Source: CAVVST01 sp963750995 | GTDB lineage: Bacteria; Acidobacteriota; Vicinamibacteria; Vicinamibacterales; UBA2999 | Assembly: GCA_963750995.1 (NCBI GenBank) | Contig: CAVVST010000004.1 | Location: forward strand, 868,001-932,000 | Length of the DNA: 64,000 nucleotides | Direction: 5' to 3' | Shown: one piece after another, positions 47,409-56,601 of the stretch | Position numbering within the stretch: the stretch's first letter is position 1 | How the letters are laid out: each line of letters begins with the position of its first letter | Program-made: the position numbers and the translations under genes | Notes under the pieces: model-generated | Database searches by the model: none | Told to the model about the DNA's origin: nothing | The model's input: the letters and a program-made list of their open reading frames with translations, nothing else

Positions 47409-47594
47409 CATCTCGTGCGACGGGACGAACCCGGTGAGCCCGGACGACTCCGCCAGGTCGGAGAGGATGTTCACCAGCAATCCGGCCGCGCCGAGGAGCG
47501 CCGGCAGCGTCGCGTACCGCCGATCGCCTCGCGGGAGCAGGCAGGGCGAGATTATCAGGGCGGCGCACATCATCAAATACATGGGTCGGTTCAT
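47352..47594 (-). CDS. small membrane protein, hypothetical
   Basis: Open frame of 80 codons with two hydrophobic segments (about 5-20 and 28-46: LPALLGAAGLLVNILSDLAE). It overlaps the kinase 3' end by 57 bp. No family recognised; it could be a shadow of the kinase tail, but most of it is in otherwise empty sequence. Confidence 0.4.
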   Translation of the reverse strand: MNRPMYLMMCAALIISPCLLPRGDRRYATLPALLGAAGLLVNILSDLAESSGLTGFVPSHEMSEAVADPGNHFEPTIVLE

Positions 47595-47696
47595 CGCTCT
47601 GCTCCAGTTCGTGCCGATGCAATGCGCGTGACAATTTAGCTAAGCTCATCCGCCTGAGCTTCGCCTACAATGTCCGTCTCAGGAGGCACCCCACGC

Positions 47697-48089
47697 ATGC
47701 GCACGCTCGCTTCGATTGTTGCTGTCGTCTTTTCCCTGGTTGCGGTCATCCCCCCGGTTCACGCCCAGACTTCTCACGCCGCCCCTCAGTCTGTTCTTGA
47801 TGCGGCGGTCCAGGATCACGCGGCTTCCACTGCCGCCGACCGTGAAGCCGTGCTGCGGCTGTTGGAACGGCCGGACGTCCAGGCCGTTGCCGGCGATCTC
47901 GGTCTCGATCTGCGCCGCGCCCAGTCGGCAATCGCGACTCTGGACGGCCCGCAGCTGACGGATCTCGCCGCGCAGGCCCGCCAGGCGGAGCAGGCGCTGG
48001 CCGGCGGCCAGTCCCGCGTCGTCATTTCGACGACGATGATTATCATTGCCTTGCTGGTGCTGATCCTGATTATCGTTGCTGTCGACTGA
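47697..48089 (+). CDS. PA2779-like small membrane protein
   Basis: Protein of 130 residues: signal peptide (ending PPVHAQ), a helical middle with LLERPDVQAVAGDLGLDL, and a C-terminal hydrophobic segment (TMIIIALLVLILIIVAVD). This matches the PA2779 family, which is found directly before a PA2778-type cysteine peptidase gene, exactly as here. I start at ATG 47697 because AGGAGG lies 10 nt upstream. A TACAAT -10 like box is at 47666-47671. Confidence 0.8.
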   Translation: MRTLASIVAVVFSLVAVIPPVHAQTSHAAPQSVLDAAVQDHAASTAADREAVLRLLERPDVQAVAGDLGLDLRRAQSAIATLDGPQLTDLAAQARQAEQALAGGQSRVVISTTMIIIALLVLILIIVAVD

Positions 48090-48096
48090 TCACCGG

Positions 48097-50070
48097 ATGA
48101 GGGCCGTGGCCCTGTGCTGCGCCGCCGTCCTGGCGGCGCAGACCCTGTCGCTCGACGCTCAGGAACCGCGGCCGATCCAACTCCTCGACGTTCCCTTCAT
48201 TTCCCAATCCGAGCTGCTGTGCGGCGGCGCCGCCGCCGCTATGGTGCTCCGTTACTGGGGCGACCGCGGCGTCACCGCCGAGTCGTTTGCCGGCCTGGTG
48301 GACCAGAGCGCGTCCGGCATCCGCACCGACACGCTCGTGTCAGACCTGGCGCGCCGGGGATGGATGGTAACCGGCATCGCGGGCAGCGGCGAAACGATGC
48401 GCGCCGAGCTCAGCACCGGCAGGCCCGTCCTGACGCTGATCGAAGATCGGCCGTCCATCTTTCACTACATCGTCGTCGTCGCGGCGCACGAGCGTGGTGT
48501 GGTGTTCCACGATCCGGCGCGCGCCCCGTTCCTCGTGATGTCGGCGCCGGAATTCGAACGCCGCTGGCGCGCGGCGAATCAATGGATGGCGATCGTCCTG
48601 CCCGGTGCGCCGGCGGCCGGGCAGCCTCCCGAGCCCTTGACGGTTGCATCGCAACCCTCCCTCATCACTACCTGCGATCAATTCGTGGCCGACGGCATCC
48701 GCCTCGCGCAGGCCAACGATCTGGAGGGCGCCGAACGGGTGCTCAGTGCGGCGATTGGCTGTCCGGCGGCGATGCGGGAGCTGGCCGGCGTCCGGGTGCT
48801 GCAGAAGCGATGGCCCGAAGCCGCTGACCTCGCGTCAGCAGCTGTGCAGGCCGACGAGTCGGACAACTACGCGTGGAAGGTGCTGGCCACGAGCCGCTTC
48901 GTGCAGAACGACCGTCTCGGGGCGCTCGCGGCCTGGAACCGTGCAGGCGAGCCGCGCGTGGATCTCGTCCAGTTCGACGGCCTGACGCGGACGCGACATC
49001 GTGCCGTCGAGCAGCTGGTCCACGTCGTCCCGGGTCGCGTGTTGTCACCCGGCGACTTCGTCCGCGCCCGGCGTCGGCTCGCAGCATTGCCATCCGCCGC
49101 CAGCACGCGGCTGGAGTTCGTGCCCGTGGGAAGCGGACTCGCGGAACTTCGCGGCGTCGTCGCGGAACGCGCGATAGTGCCGACCGGGCGACTCCCGCTG
49201 ACGGCATTGGCGCTTGCCGCGGCCGTCACGCGCGAGCTGCGCGTGAGTACCGGATCGCTCGTCGGCGGCGGCGAACGCTTGGACTTTGCGTGGCGGTTCT
49301 GGCCGCATCGGCCGCGGGTCGCGGCCAGCATCGAATCGCCGGCGCCGTGGGGCGGGGTGTGGTCCGCGCAGGCGTATACCGAGCGCCAGCCTTTCGACAT
49401 GCCAGACATCGCGAGGGTGGAGCAGACGGGCGGGCGTCTCGGCGTCTCAGACTGGGTTGCGGCTCGATGGCGCTGGACATTGGCTGCGGGTATCGACGAG
49501 TGGTCAGCAACCGGCGCACGAGGCGCCGCAGTCGCAGCCCTGCAGTTTGTATCCCTCGACGCGCGATTCGCTGCGCGCGCCGAAGCGAATGTGTGGCCGG
49601 GCCGCAGCAATTACGCCACCACGAACACAAGCCTGCATGCGCGCTCGTCACCCGAACTGCTGGGCTCGGTGTATATCGCCTCCGGCGGCGTCGAAACAGC
49701 GTCGGGTTCGACGCCGTTGAATCTGTGGGCGGCCGGCGATACAGGTAACGTCCGCACGGCGCTGCTGCGAGCGCATCCCGTGCTGGACTCCGGACGCCTG
49801 CGCGTCGAGCGCCTCGGACGTCTATTCGTCCATGGATCGTTCGAGGCGCAGCGCTGGTGGCGGGTCGCGGGACCGCTTCGGATCGCCGCCGCTGCGTTCA
49901 CCGATCTGGGGCAAACCAGTCGTCGAACCGATAGTACGGCGCGGGGCGACGTCGATGTGGGTCTGGGCGCCCGCATCGCCGTCGCCGGCATTCCAGGCGT
50001 GTTCCGGGCAGATCTGGGCAAGGGGTTGAGCGACGGGGCAATCGCGATCTGTCTGGTCTACGAGCCGTGA
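48097..50070 (+). CDS. PA2778-like C39-type cysteine peptidase with TPR and barrel-like region
   Basis: Protein of about 657 residues. Signal peptide 1-22, then a papain-like domain: Q37 and C42 in ISQSELLCGGAAA, H120 in IFHYIVVV, D136 in FHDPA, a complete Gln-Cys-His-Asp set. A short helical repeat part (about 200-330) follows. The C-terminal half is rich in beta strands (VAASIESPAPWGGVWSAQAY). That half is unlike the short TPR tail of PA2778 and may be an outer-membrane barrel. ATG 48097 is 7 nt after the PA2779 stop. Confidence 0.8.
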   Translation: MRAVALCCAAVLAAQTLSLDAQEPRPIQLLDVPFISQSELLCGGAAAAMVLRYWGDRGVTAESFAGLVDQSASGIRTDTLVSDLARRGWMVTGIAGSGETMRAELSTGRPVLTLIEDRPSIFHYIVVVAAHERGVVFHDPARAPFLVMSAPEFERRWRAANQWMAIVLPGAPAAGQPPEPLTVASQPSLITTCDQFVADGIRLAQANDLEGAERVLSAAIGCPAAMRELAGVRVLQKRWPEAADLASAAVQADESDNYAWKVLATSRFVQNDRLGALAAWNRAGEPRVDLVQFDGLTRTRHRAVEQLVHVVPGRVLSPGDFVRARRRLAALPSAASTRLEFVPVGSGLAELRGVVAERAIVPTGRLPLTALALAAAVTRELRVSTGSLVGGGERLDFAWRFWPHRPRVAASIESPAPWGGVWSAQAYTERQPFDMPDIARVEQTGGRLGVSDWVAARWRWTLAAGIDEWSATGARGAAVAALQFVSLDARFAARAEANVWPGRSNYATTNTSLHARSSPELLGSVYIASGGVETASGSTPLNLWAAGDTGNVRTALLRAHPVLDSGRLRVERLGRLFVHGSFEAQRWWRVAGPLRIAAAAFTDLGQTSRRTDSTARGDVDVGLGARIAVAGIPGVFRADLGKGLSDGAIAICLVYEP

Positions 50071-50108
50071 TATAAATCCAGTCTCCGGTCAAAAATCCAG
50101 GGGTGCCC

Positions 50109-53087
50109 ATGGTCCGGTTCGTGGCGGTCGTGGTGTGTCTGTTTACGCTTGTCGCGACCGCAGGCCCAGCCGAAGCCCAGTACTTTGGCCGCAACAAGGT
50201 CCGGTACGATCACCTGGACTTCCGCGTTCTCAAGACCGACCACTTCGACATCTACTACTACCCCGAAGAAGAGGAAGCGACGCGCCATGCGGCGCGGATG
50301 GCGGAGCGGTGGTACACCCGCTTCTCGCAGGTGCTGCACCACAGTTTTTCGCGGCGGCAGACGCTCGTGCTGTACGTGAGCCATCCGCATTTCGGACAGA
50401 CCAACGTCACGCCGTCCTCGCCGACGGAGGGCACCGGCGGTCTGACCGAGCGGACCAAGTCGCGCATCGCGATGCCGTTCGCCGCGGGCCTTGGGGCGAC
50501 CGATCACGTGCTTGGTCACGAGATCGCCCACGCTTTCCAGATCGACATTGCGAAGTCCGGCGGGCAGGACGCCTTCACCCTGCCGGGGTGGTTCATCGAA
50601 GGGATGGCCGAGTACCTCTCACTCGGTTCCGGCGATCGTCATACCGCGATGTGGCTGCGCGACGCCGCCGCGAACAACCGTCTGCCGACGTTCACCCAGC
50701 TCGAGGATCCGCAGTACTTCCCGTACCGCTTCGGCCACGCGCTCTGGTCCTTCCTCACGGCCCGCTACGGCGACGACATTCTGGGCCAGGTGATGCGATC
50801 GAAGGCGCGCGGGGCGCTCGCGCGCATTCGCGAGGCGACCGGACAGACTGACGACCCGCTGCTCGAGGCGTGGCACGATTCGATCTCGGACGCGGCGGAC
50901 GAAGCCAGTGACGAGCGCCACAGCTCGGCCCATCGAATCGCCGCGTTCGATCGCGACGGGGCACGGCTGCATCTGGCGCCGGCGTTGAGTCCGGACGGGC
51001 GACACATCATGTTCCTGTCCGAACGGGATCGACTGTCGCTCGACCTGTTCCTGGCGGATGCCTCGAGCGGGCGGATCATCCGCAAGGTGGTGAGCACCGC
51101 CGCCGATCCGCATTTCGACAGCCTTCAATACATCGCGTCGTCCGGGGCCTGGGACGCCTCGGGCAGCCGCTTCGCGATGGCCGCGCTGAGCAAAGGCAAT
51201 CCGGTTCTCGTGATACTCGACACCTCCGGGGATGGCCCGCGCGTCGAGGTTCCGCTCAAGGGTCTTGACGAGGTCTACAACCCGAGCTGGTCGCCGGACG
51301 GTACCCGGGTCGTGTTTTCCGCCCTGAAGGGCGGGTTGTCGGACCTGTTCATCTACACCCTGGCGTCCGGGTCGGTTCGGCAGCTCACGGCCGACGCGTA
51401 CGCCGATCTCCATCCGGCGTGGTCGCCGGATGGCAAGTCAATCGCCTTTGCCACCGATCGATTCACGTCCAGGCTCGACGATCTCGAGTTCGGGGAATTG
51501 CGGGTCGGCCTGCTCGACCTGGCCTTCGGGGACATCCGGCCGCTGCCCGGCGATGATGTGGGCGCCAAGCAGGTGAGTCCCCAGTGGGCGCCGGCCGGCG
51601 ATGCCGTGTACTACGTCAGCGATCGCGACGGCGTCAGCAACGTCTACAGAACAGACATCTCGTCAGGACACGTGCGCCGCATCACCGATGTGGTCGGGGG
51701 TGTCAGCGGTGTCACGGCGACGAGCCCCGCGCTGGCAGTGGCGTCACGGTCGGGCATGCTCGCGTTCAGCGTGTACCGCAACGGACGTTATGAGATCGAG
51801 ACGCTCGGGGAGAAGGCGGCGTTGTTCCAGGCGGTCGAACCGGAGCTCTTCACCGTGCCGGAGACGACCGTTGCGGCGACCGGTACGCTCCAGCAGCTGC
51901 TCGACGATCCGACGACCGGGTTGCCGGCCGGCGGCTTTTCGTCGGTCGCCTATGACGACCGGCTCAGGCTCGAGTCGATTGCGCCGCCGTTCATCGGGGG
52001 ATCCACCGGCAACGCCTTTGGCGGCGTCGTGCAGGCGCTGCTCGGCGTCTCGTTCGCGGACGTGCTGCGCGATCGCCAGCTGCAGGCGATGTTCCGCGTC
52101 GGCACCGATGTCGACGACCTGGCGATTCAGGCGGCGTTCACGAACCGCAAGGGACAGTGGAACTACGGCGTCGCCGGCGGCCTGGTCCCGTCGCGTTTTG
52201 TCGGCGCGCATCGCGCGCTCACCCGCGTGGCGGAGATCCTCACGCGCGAGACGGCGCATCTGCGCTACCTGCACGAGTGGGGCAAGGTCACCGCGCACTA
52301 TCACCTGAACCGCGCGCAGCGGTTCGAGTTCGGCGCCGGCGTCCGTCGCACCGGGTTTGAATGGCAGACGGTGACACGGGTGATCGACACGGCGGAAAGC
52401 AAGACCATCAGCCGCGTTTTCACCGAAAGTCCGGCAGGCGGTCCTGTCGTCATCGCCGAGACCGACGCGGCGTTCGTGCACGACACCACGGTGTCGGGCC
52501 CGACGGGGCCCGTCATTGGCAAGCGGCTGCGGCTCGAGATTCAGCCGGCGTTCGGGCGCCTGGCGTTCACCGACGTGCTCGTTGATGCGCGCCGGTACTT
52601 CATGCCGGTTCGGCCGGTCACTCTGGCGATGCGCGTGGAGCACGTCGGACGCTACGGTCCCGACGCGGACGATCAGCGGCTGACGCCGCTGGTGGTCGGA
52701 CTACAGACCCGCGTGCGCGGCTACGACCTGCGCACGTTCATGGCCGACGAGTGCGGCCGCGAGGCCACCGAATGCTCGCTGCTGGGCGAACTGACTGGCG
52801 CGCGCCTGGCGGTGATGAACCTCGAGCTACGGGCGCCGCTGCTGGGTCTGCTGTCAGGAGACATCGATTACGGCCGCGTGCCAATCGAAGCCATCGCGTT
52901 CGTGGATGCCGGTTTGATGTGGACACGAAACGCCGGCGCCGGTCTCGAGCGCGATCGCTTCAGAAGCGTCGGCGTGGGTGCCCGCGCCAACATCGGCGGG
53001 TTCCCGTTCGAGATGACCGCCGCGCGCCCCTTCGATCGCGGCGGCGCAGGCTGGACCGTGAGCCTGTTGCTTCGTCCCGGCTGGTAG
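50109..53087 (+). CDS. peptidase-like / beta-propeller / Omp85-type barrel fusion
   Basis: Large outer-membrane protein of 992 residues. After a signal peptide (1-24) comes a gluzincin-like domain with HEIAH (H137, H141) and a third ligand E164 in WFIEGMAEY. Next are PD40/TolB-type propeller blades (about 270-590: ALSPDGRHIMFLSERD, SWSPDGTRVVFSALKG, AWSPDGKSIAFATDRF). The last 360 residues form a BamA/TamA-like surface-antigen barrel, ending in GW. ATG 50109 is preferred over the GTG two codons upstream. All active-site residues are intact. The substrate and partner are unknown. Confidence 0.82.
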   Translation: MVRFVAVVVCLFTLVATAGPAEAQYFGRNKVRYDHLDFRVLKTDHFDIYYYPEEEEATRHAARMAERWYTRFSQVLHHSFSRRQTLVLYVSHPHFGQTNVTPSSPTEGTGGLTERTKSRIAMPFAAGLGATDHVLGHEIAHAFQIDIAKSGGQDAFTLPGWFIEGMAEYLSLGSGDRHTAMWLRDAAANNRLPTFTQLEDPQYFPYRFGHALWSFLTARYGDDILGQVMRSKARGALARIREATGQTDDPLLEAWHDSISDAADEASDERHSSAHRIAAFDRDGARLHLAPALSPDGRHIMFLSERDRLSLDLFLADASSGRIIRKVVSTAADPHFDSLQYIASSGAWDASGSRFAMAALSKGNPVLVILDTSGDGPRVEVPLKGLDEVYNPSWSPDGTRVVFSALKGGLSDLFIYTLASGSVRQLTADAYADLHPAWSPDGKSIAFATDRFTSRLDDLEFGELRVGLLDLAFGDIRPLPGDDVGAKQVSPQWAPAGDAVYYVSDRDGVSNVYRTDISSGHVRRITDVVGGVSGVTATSPALAVASRSGMLAFSVYRNGRYEIETLGEKAALFQAVEPELFTVPETTVAATGTLQQLLDDPTTGLPAGGFSSVAYDDRLRLESIAPPFIGGSTGNAFGGVVQALLGVSFADVLRDRQLQAMFRVGTDVDDLAIQAAFTNRKGQWNYGVAGGLVPSRFVGAHRALTRVAEILTRETAHLRYLHEWGKVTAHYHLNRAQRFEFGAGVRRTGFEWQTVTRVIDTAESKTISRVFTESPAGGPVVIAETDAAFVHDTTVSGPTGPVIGKRLRLEIQPAFGRLAFTDVLVDARRYFMPVRPVTLAMRVEHVGRYGPDADDQRLTPLVVGLQTRVRGYDLRTFMADECGREATECSLLGELTGARLAVMNLELRAPLLGLLSGDIDYGRVPIEAIAFVDAGLMWTRNAGAGLERDRFRSVGVGARANIGGFPFEMTAARPFDRGGAGWTVSLLLRPGW

Positions 53088-53120
53088 CCCCCCGTAGCCC
53101 CCCGCAATAACCCGCTCAAA

Positions 53121-53189
53121 ATCACGACGACACGACGACCACGACGGTTACCGGTTGGTGATCGTCGTGATGGTCATGGCCGTCGTGGT
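53121..53189. repeat. nested inverted repeats between convergent genes
   Basis: ATCACGACGA (53121-53130) pairs with TCGTCGTGAT (53163-53172), and ACCACGACGG (53138-53147) pairs with CCGTCGTGGT (53180-53189). The right arm ends at the stop of the TM2-like gene. The two pairs are interlaced, so only one can form at a time. May end transcription from either side. Confidence 0.55.
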
Positions 53190-53419
53190 TAAGCGAAACC
53201 CGCGTTCTTATCGTTGGCTCTCTGAAATGCGGTGTACGCGGATATCAGGTGAAACGGCCATCCGAAAAGGCCCGCGCTGAAAACCCAGAAGCCGGGCGTG
53301 ACGATCAGCCAGAAGATGCCGCGCAGGAAGTCGCCGTTGTAGATCTGTCCCACGCCCGGAATGATGAGACTGAGGACAGCGGACGTGCCGGGATGGCGGT
53401 GGTGCCCTTCCGCGGTCAC
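53189..53419 (-). CDS. TM2-domain-like membrane protein
   Basis: Protein of 76 residues with two membrane segments and the TM2-like core SAVLSLIIPGVGQIYNGDFL. The GTG at 53419 overlaps the stop of the secreted cupin (GTGA), so I prefer it over the longer start at 53434. Function unknown. Confidence 0.75.
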   Translation of the reverse strand: MTAEGHHRHPGTSAVLSLIIPGVGQIYNGDFLRGIFWLIVTPGFWVFSAGLFGWPFHLISAYTAFQRANDKNAGFA

Positions 53420-54252
53420 CTCGCCTGCTCGCACGGCGTCCCGCTCAGCGTGGCGAGCATGATCAGCGGGCGGCGTCCACGGCGGCTAATCGCGTGCGCG
53501 GTGCCGCGCGGGATCGACAGGAAGCTTCCCGCGTTGACCGCGATGTCGCGGCCGTCCATCTTGACCGACCCTTCTCCGGCCACGACGTAGTAAGTGACTT
53601 CGGCCGTGTCGTAGAGGCGCTGCGGCTGATCCTGATTGAGCTGGACGAGGGTACTGCGCGTATTGCCGCTGCAGGACACCAGTGTGTCGCGCCGCGGCTG
53701 GTTGTTCGGGATGAGGTCCCGCTCGATCAGCTCGACGATCGACAGGCTTCGAGGTTCCCCGGCGGGTCCGACCGCGGCCGCGGGTGGATCCTCGGGCTCG
53801 GGCGCCGGCGGTGGCGGCGGGGGCGCGGGCGGCGGCGGGGCCGCGTTCAGCATGATGTCGAAGTTGCCAATCTGCCCGGCACGCAGCGTCACCTCCTTTT
53901 CGAAGCCGATCACCCGGTCACCGCTGAAGCGGATGCGGTAGGTGCCGGCCTGCAGGCCCGGAAAGGTGACCTGTCCGCTGCTGTTGGTCTCGCCGCTCCG
54001 ATCGGTCGCGCCGATGATGTCCACGTGTACGTCAGGCAGCGTGGCGCCCTGGGGGCTCGTGACGGTGAACGCCAGGCCGGCCCGTGCCGGCGGGGCAGCG
54101 GGGCGGCGGGCCGCGGGTGGCTGCGCGCCGGGAGCTGGCTTCGGTGCCGGCGTCGTGGGCGCGGCGGGAGCAGGCTTGGGTGCCGGCGCCGGTGCTTGGG
54201 CAAGCGTCACGGCGCTTCCGAGAAGCAGTCCGATCACGATCGTTGCTCGCAT
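53416..54252 (-). CDS. exported Pro/Ala-rich protein with CarboxypepD_reg and cupin domains
   Basis: Protein of 278 residues. A signal peptide (ending TLAQA) is followed by a Pro/Ala/Lys-rich linker, a carboxypeptidase-regulatory-like domain (about 60-135, ATLPDVHVDIIGATDRSGET), a Pro-rich spacer, and a C-terminal cupin (about 185-278, TYYVVAGEGSVKMDGRDI, IPRGTAHAISRRG). The cupin keeps one His of the metal site only. It is coupled to the TM2-like gene. Divergent from thiC; both promoters lie in 54253-54305. Confidence 0.78.
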   Translation of the reverse strand: MRATIVIGLLLGSAVTLAQAPAPAPKPAPAAPTTPAPKPAPGAQPPAARRPAAPPARAGLAFTVTSPQGATLPDVHVDIIGATDRSGETNSSGQVTFPGLQAGTYRIRFSGDRVIGFEKEVTLRAGQIGNFDIMLNAAPPPPAPPPPPPAPEPEDPPAAAVGPAGEPRSLSIVELIERDLIPNNQPRRDTLVSCSGNTRSTLVQLNQDQPQRLYDTAEVTYYVVAGEGSVKMDGRDIAVNAGSFLSIPRGTAHAISRRGRRPLIMLATLSGTPCEQAR

Positions 54253-54260
54253 CTCGCGAG

Positions 54261-54266
54261 TATAAT
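54261..54266 (+). promoter_or_regulatory. TATAAT -10 box of thiC
   Basis: TATAAT in CGAGTATAATTCCC, about 40 nt before the riboswitch aptamer. No clear -35. Confidence 0.4.
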
Positions 54267-54304
54267 TCCCACTGGCCGCCAGGGGTATCCCACGCCCCTC
54301 GACG

Positions 54305-54392
54305 TTGCTCGGGGCGTACCCAGCTCGTCGAGGGACGGGATTGAGAGAGACCCTTGGAACCTGAACCGGTTAAAACCGGCGGAGGGAGCGCG
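54305..54392 (+). promoter_or_regulatory. TPP riboswitch (THI-box)
   Basis: Aptamer upstream of thiC. GCTCGGGGCGTACCC corresponds to the 5' conserved part, TTGAGA to the pyrimidine-binding UGAGA loop, and ACCTGAACCGG plus CCGGCGGAGGGA to the 3' conserved block. GCTC (54307-54310) can pair with GAGC (54386-54389) as P1. The usual CUGAGA is UUGAGA and GCGUAGGGA is GCGGAGGGA, small departures. The ATG is only 25 nt past P1, so control is probably of translation. Confidence 0.88.
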
Positions 54393-54416
54393 GCGCGGTC
54401 CCGCCTTCAGCAGTCC

Positions 54417-56010
54417 ATGATTGATTTCGCATCGGCATATCCGAATTCCCGCAAGATCTTCGAAGCGCGGACGGTCACCCTTACGCCTGATGGCGCGTCG
54501 GCTACGGTCGAGGTTCCAATGCGCGAAGTGTCGTTGAGCGGTGGTGAGCCGCCTCTACGGCTGTACGACACGAGCGGGCCGCATGGGGCATGACGTCCGC
54601 TCCGGTTTGCCGAAGCTGCGCCAGCCGTGGATCGCCGCGCGGCGCGCCGCCGGAACGGTTGGCACGCAGCTGTATTACGCGCGCCGCGGCGAGATTACGC
54701 CGGAGATGGCGTTCATTGCGGCGCGCGAGTCTCTGCCGGCCGAATTCGTTCGCTCCGAGGTGGCGCGCGGCCGGGCGATCATCCCGGCCAATATCCGCCA
54801 CCTCGAGCTCGAGCCGATGATCATCGGCCGCAACTTCCTCGTGAAGATCAACGCCAACATCGGCAATTCCGCGGTGCGGTCGTCGATCGAGGAGGAAGTC
54901 GAGAAGCTGCAGTGGGCGACGCTCTGGGGCGCCGACACGGTGATGGATCTCTCCACCGGCAAGGACATCCACGAAACGCGCGAGTGGATCATCCGGAATT
55001 CGCCGGTGCCGATCGGTACCGTGCCGATCTACCAGGCGCTCGAGAAAGTCGGCGGCCGGCCCGAGGACCTGACCTGGGAGGTCTACCGGGACACGCTGAT
55101 CGAGCAGTGCGAGCAGGGCGTCGATTACTTCACGGTGCACGCCGGGGTGCTGCTTCGCTTCGTACCGATGACCGCGCGCCGCGTCACCGGGATCGTATCG
55201 AGAGGCGGATCAATCCTGGCGAAGTGGTGCCTCGCGCATCACCAGGAGAATTTCCTCTACACGCGCTTCCGTGACATCTGCGAGATCATGCGCGCCTACG
55301 ATGTCTCGTTCTCGCTCGGCGACGGCCTGCGGCCCGGTTCCATCGCCGACGCCAACGACGAGGCGCAGTTCGCGGAGCTGAAGACGCAGGGCGAGCTGAC
55401 GAAGATCGCCTGGGAATACGACGTCCAGGTCATGAACGAGGGTCCGGGTCACATCCCCATGCATCTCATCAAGGAGAACATGGAGAAGCAGCTCGAATGG
55501 TGCGACGAGGCGCCGTTCTACACGCTGGGACCGCTGACGACCGACGTCGCGCCTGGGTACGACCACATCACGTCAGCGATCGGCGCCGCGATGATCGGCT
55601 GGTACGGCACCGCGATGCTGTGCTACGTGACCCCGAAGGAACACCTGGGGCTGCCGGATCGCGACGACGTGAAGGCGGGCGTGATCGCCTACAAGATCGC
55701 CGCGCACGCCGCCGACCTCGCCAAGGGGCATCCGCGGGCGCAGGCCTGGGATGACGCGCTGTCGAAGGCGCGGTTCGAATTCCGGTGGGAAGACCAGTTC
55801 AACCTGGCGATGGATCCGGTGACCGCGCGCGCCTACCACGACGAGACGCTGCCGGCCGACGGTGCCAAGGTCGCGCATTTCTGCTCGATGTGCGGGCCCA
55901 AGTTCTGCTCGATGGAGCTGACGCAGCAGGTCCGCGACTACGCCAACGCCGGGATGCAGGAGAAATCGGTGGAGTTCCGGAAGAAGGGCGACCTCTACGT
56001 GAAGCAGTAG
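54417..56010 (+). CDS. thiC: phosphomethylpyrimidine synthase ThiC (one frameshift)
   Basis: Radical SAM enzyme that rearranges AIR to HMP phosphate in thiamin synthesis. The first 57 residues (MIDFASAYPNSRKIFEA to DTSGPHG) are in one frame. A slip near 54588 leads into HDVRSGLPKLRQPWIAARR, and the rest is clean to 56010. The C-terminal cluster ligands are in CSMCGPKFC. The product is about 530 residues, normal. Its place under a TPP riboswitch supports function, so the frameshift is probably a sequence error. Confidence 0.92.
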
Positions 56011-56011
56011 T

Positions 56012-56035
56012 CCGGGTTCCGCGAAGCGGACCCGG
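56012..56035. terminator. hairpin after thiC
   Basis: CCGGG-T-TCCGC, loop GAA, GCGGA-CCCGG: a 10-bp stem with one bulged T, sitting between the convergent thiC and the secreted protein gene. No T-run, so intrinsic termination is uncertain. Confidence 0.45.
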
Positions 56036-56037
56036 CG

Positions 56038-56589
56038 TTACCGCTGAGCGCCGGGCGGCGCGGGCACGATCATGATGATGGTCGGGAACCGCGCCGGCTG
56101 GCCATTCGGCTTCGGGTTCGGATACCCGCTCGTCCCGCCCCACGTCCAATCCTTGATCGTCACTCCCGGCGGAAACGCCATCGTCTCGTCGCGGAACCGT
56201 CCCACTTCGAACATGTGGGTTGGAGGCTCCTCGAATACCTGGTTGCCGCGCTCCTTCAGCACCGTCCGGTAGTAGGCGACCAGCTCGGCGTAGGCGGCCG
56301 CCGCGCCAAAGACGTAATACCGCTGCGCGCGTCCGGCATCGTACGACGCGATGAACTGGGCGGTCGGATAGATCGGAAAGCCGAGCGTGGCCTCGGTCGG
56401 TGCGGTTGGATCGACAGGCGCGGCGGGCGAAGGCGCCGCCACCGGCGGTGCCGGCGCTGGCTGGGCCGCCGGCGCGCTCGGCGCGGACGGCGGAGCGGCG
56501 CCGGGACGAGGAAATGGTTGCGGTGTTTGTGCCGCTGCCATGGCAGCCATGGCAGAGACGGCGACACAAAGTAGAAGCCCGCGGCCCAT
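56038..56589 (-). CDS. exported protein of unknown function
   Basis: Protein of 183 residues: signal peptide (MGRGLLLCVAVSAMAAMAAA), a Pro/Ala-rich linker, then a small domain (about 75-183) with LGFPIYPTAQFIASYDAGRA and YYRTVLKERGNQVFE. It resembles the secreted small-domain proteins of Acidobacteria but has no named motif. A TATAAT box (56596-56601, minus) lies 6 nt before the ATG, so the message would be leaderless. Confidence 0.7.
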   Translation of the reverse strand: MGRGLLLCVAVSAMAAMAAAQTPQPFPRPGAAPPSAPSAPAAQPAPAPPVAAPSPAAPVDPTAPTEATLGFPIYPTAQFIASYDAGRAQRYYVFGAAAAYAELVAYYRTVLKERGNQVFEEPPTHMFEVGRFRDETMAFPPGVTIKDWTWGGTSGYPNPKPNGQPARFPTIIMIVPAPPGAQR

Positions 56590-56595
56590 ACGCCC

Positions 56596-56601
56596 ATTAT
56601 A
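56596..56601 (-). promoter_or_regulatory. TATAAT -10 box, leaderless promoter
   Basis: Minus-strand CCCCTATAATGGGCGT ends 6 nt before the ATG at 56589, which would put the first transcribed base at or near the start codon. Confidence 0.4.

Noticed and set aside
53101..53190. Possible CRISPR or tandem array
   Set aside because: ACGACGAC-type repeats are short and form inverted pairs; no repeat-spacer structure.
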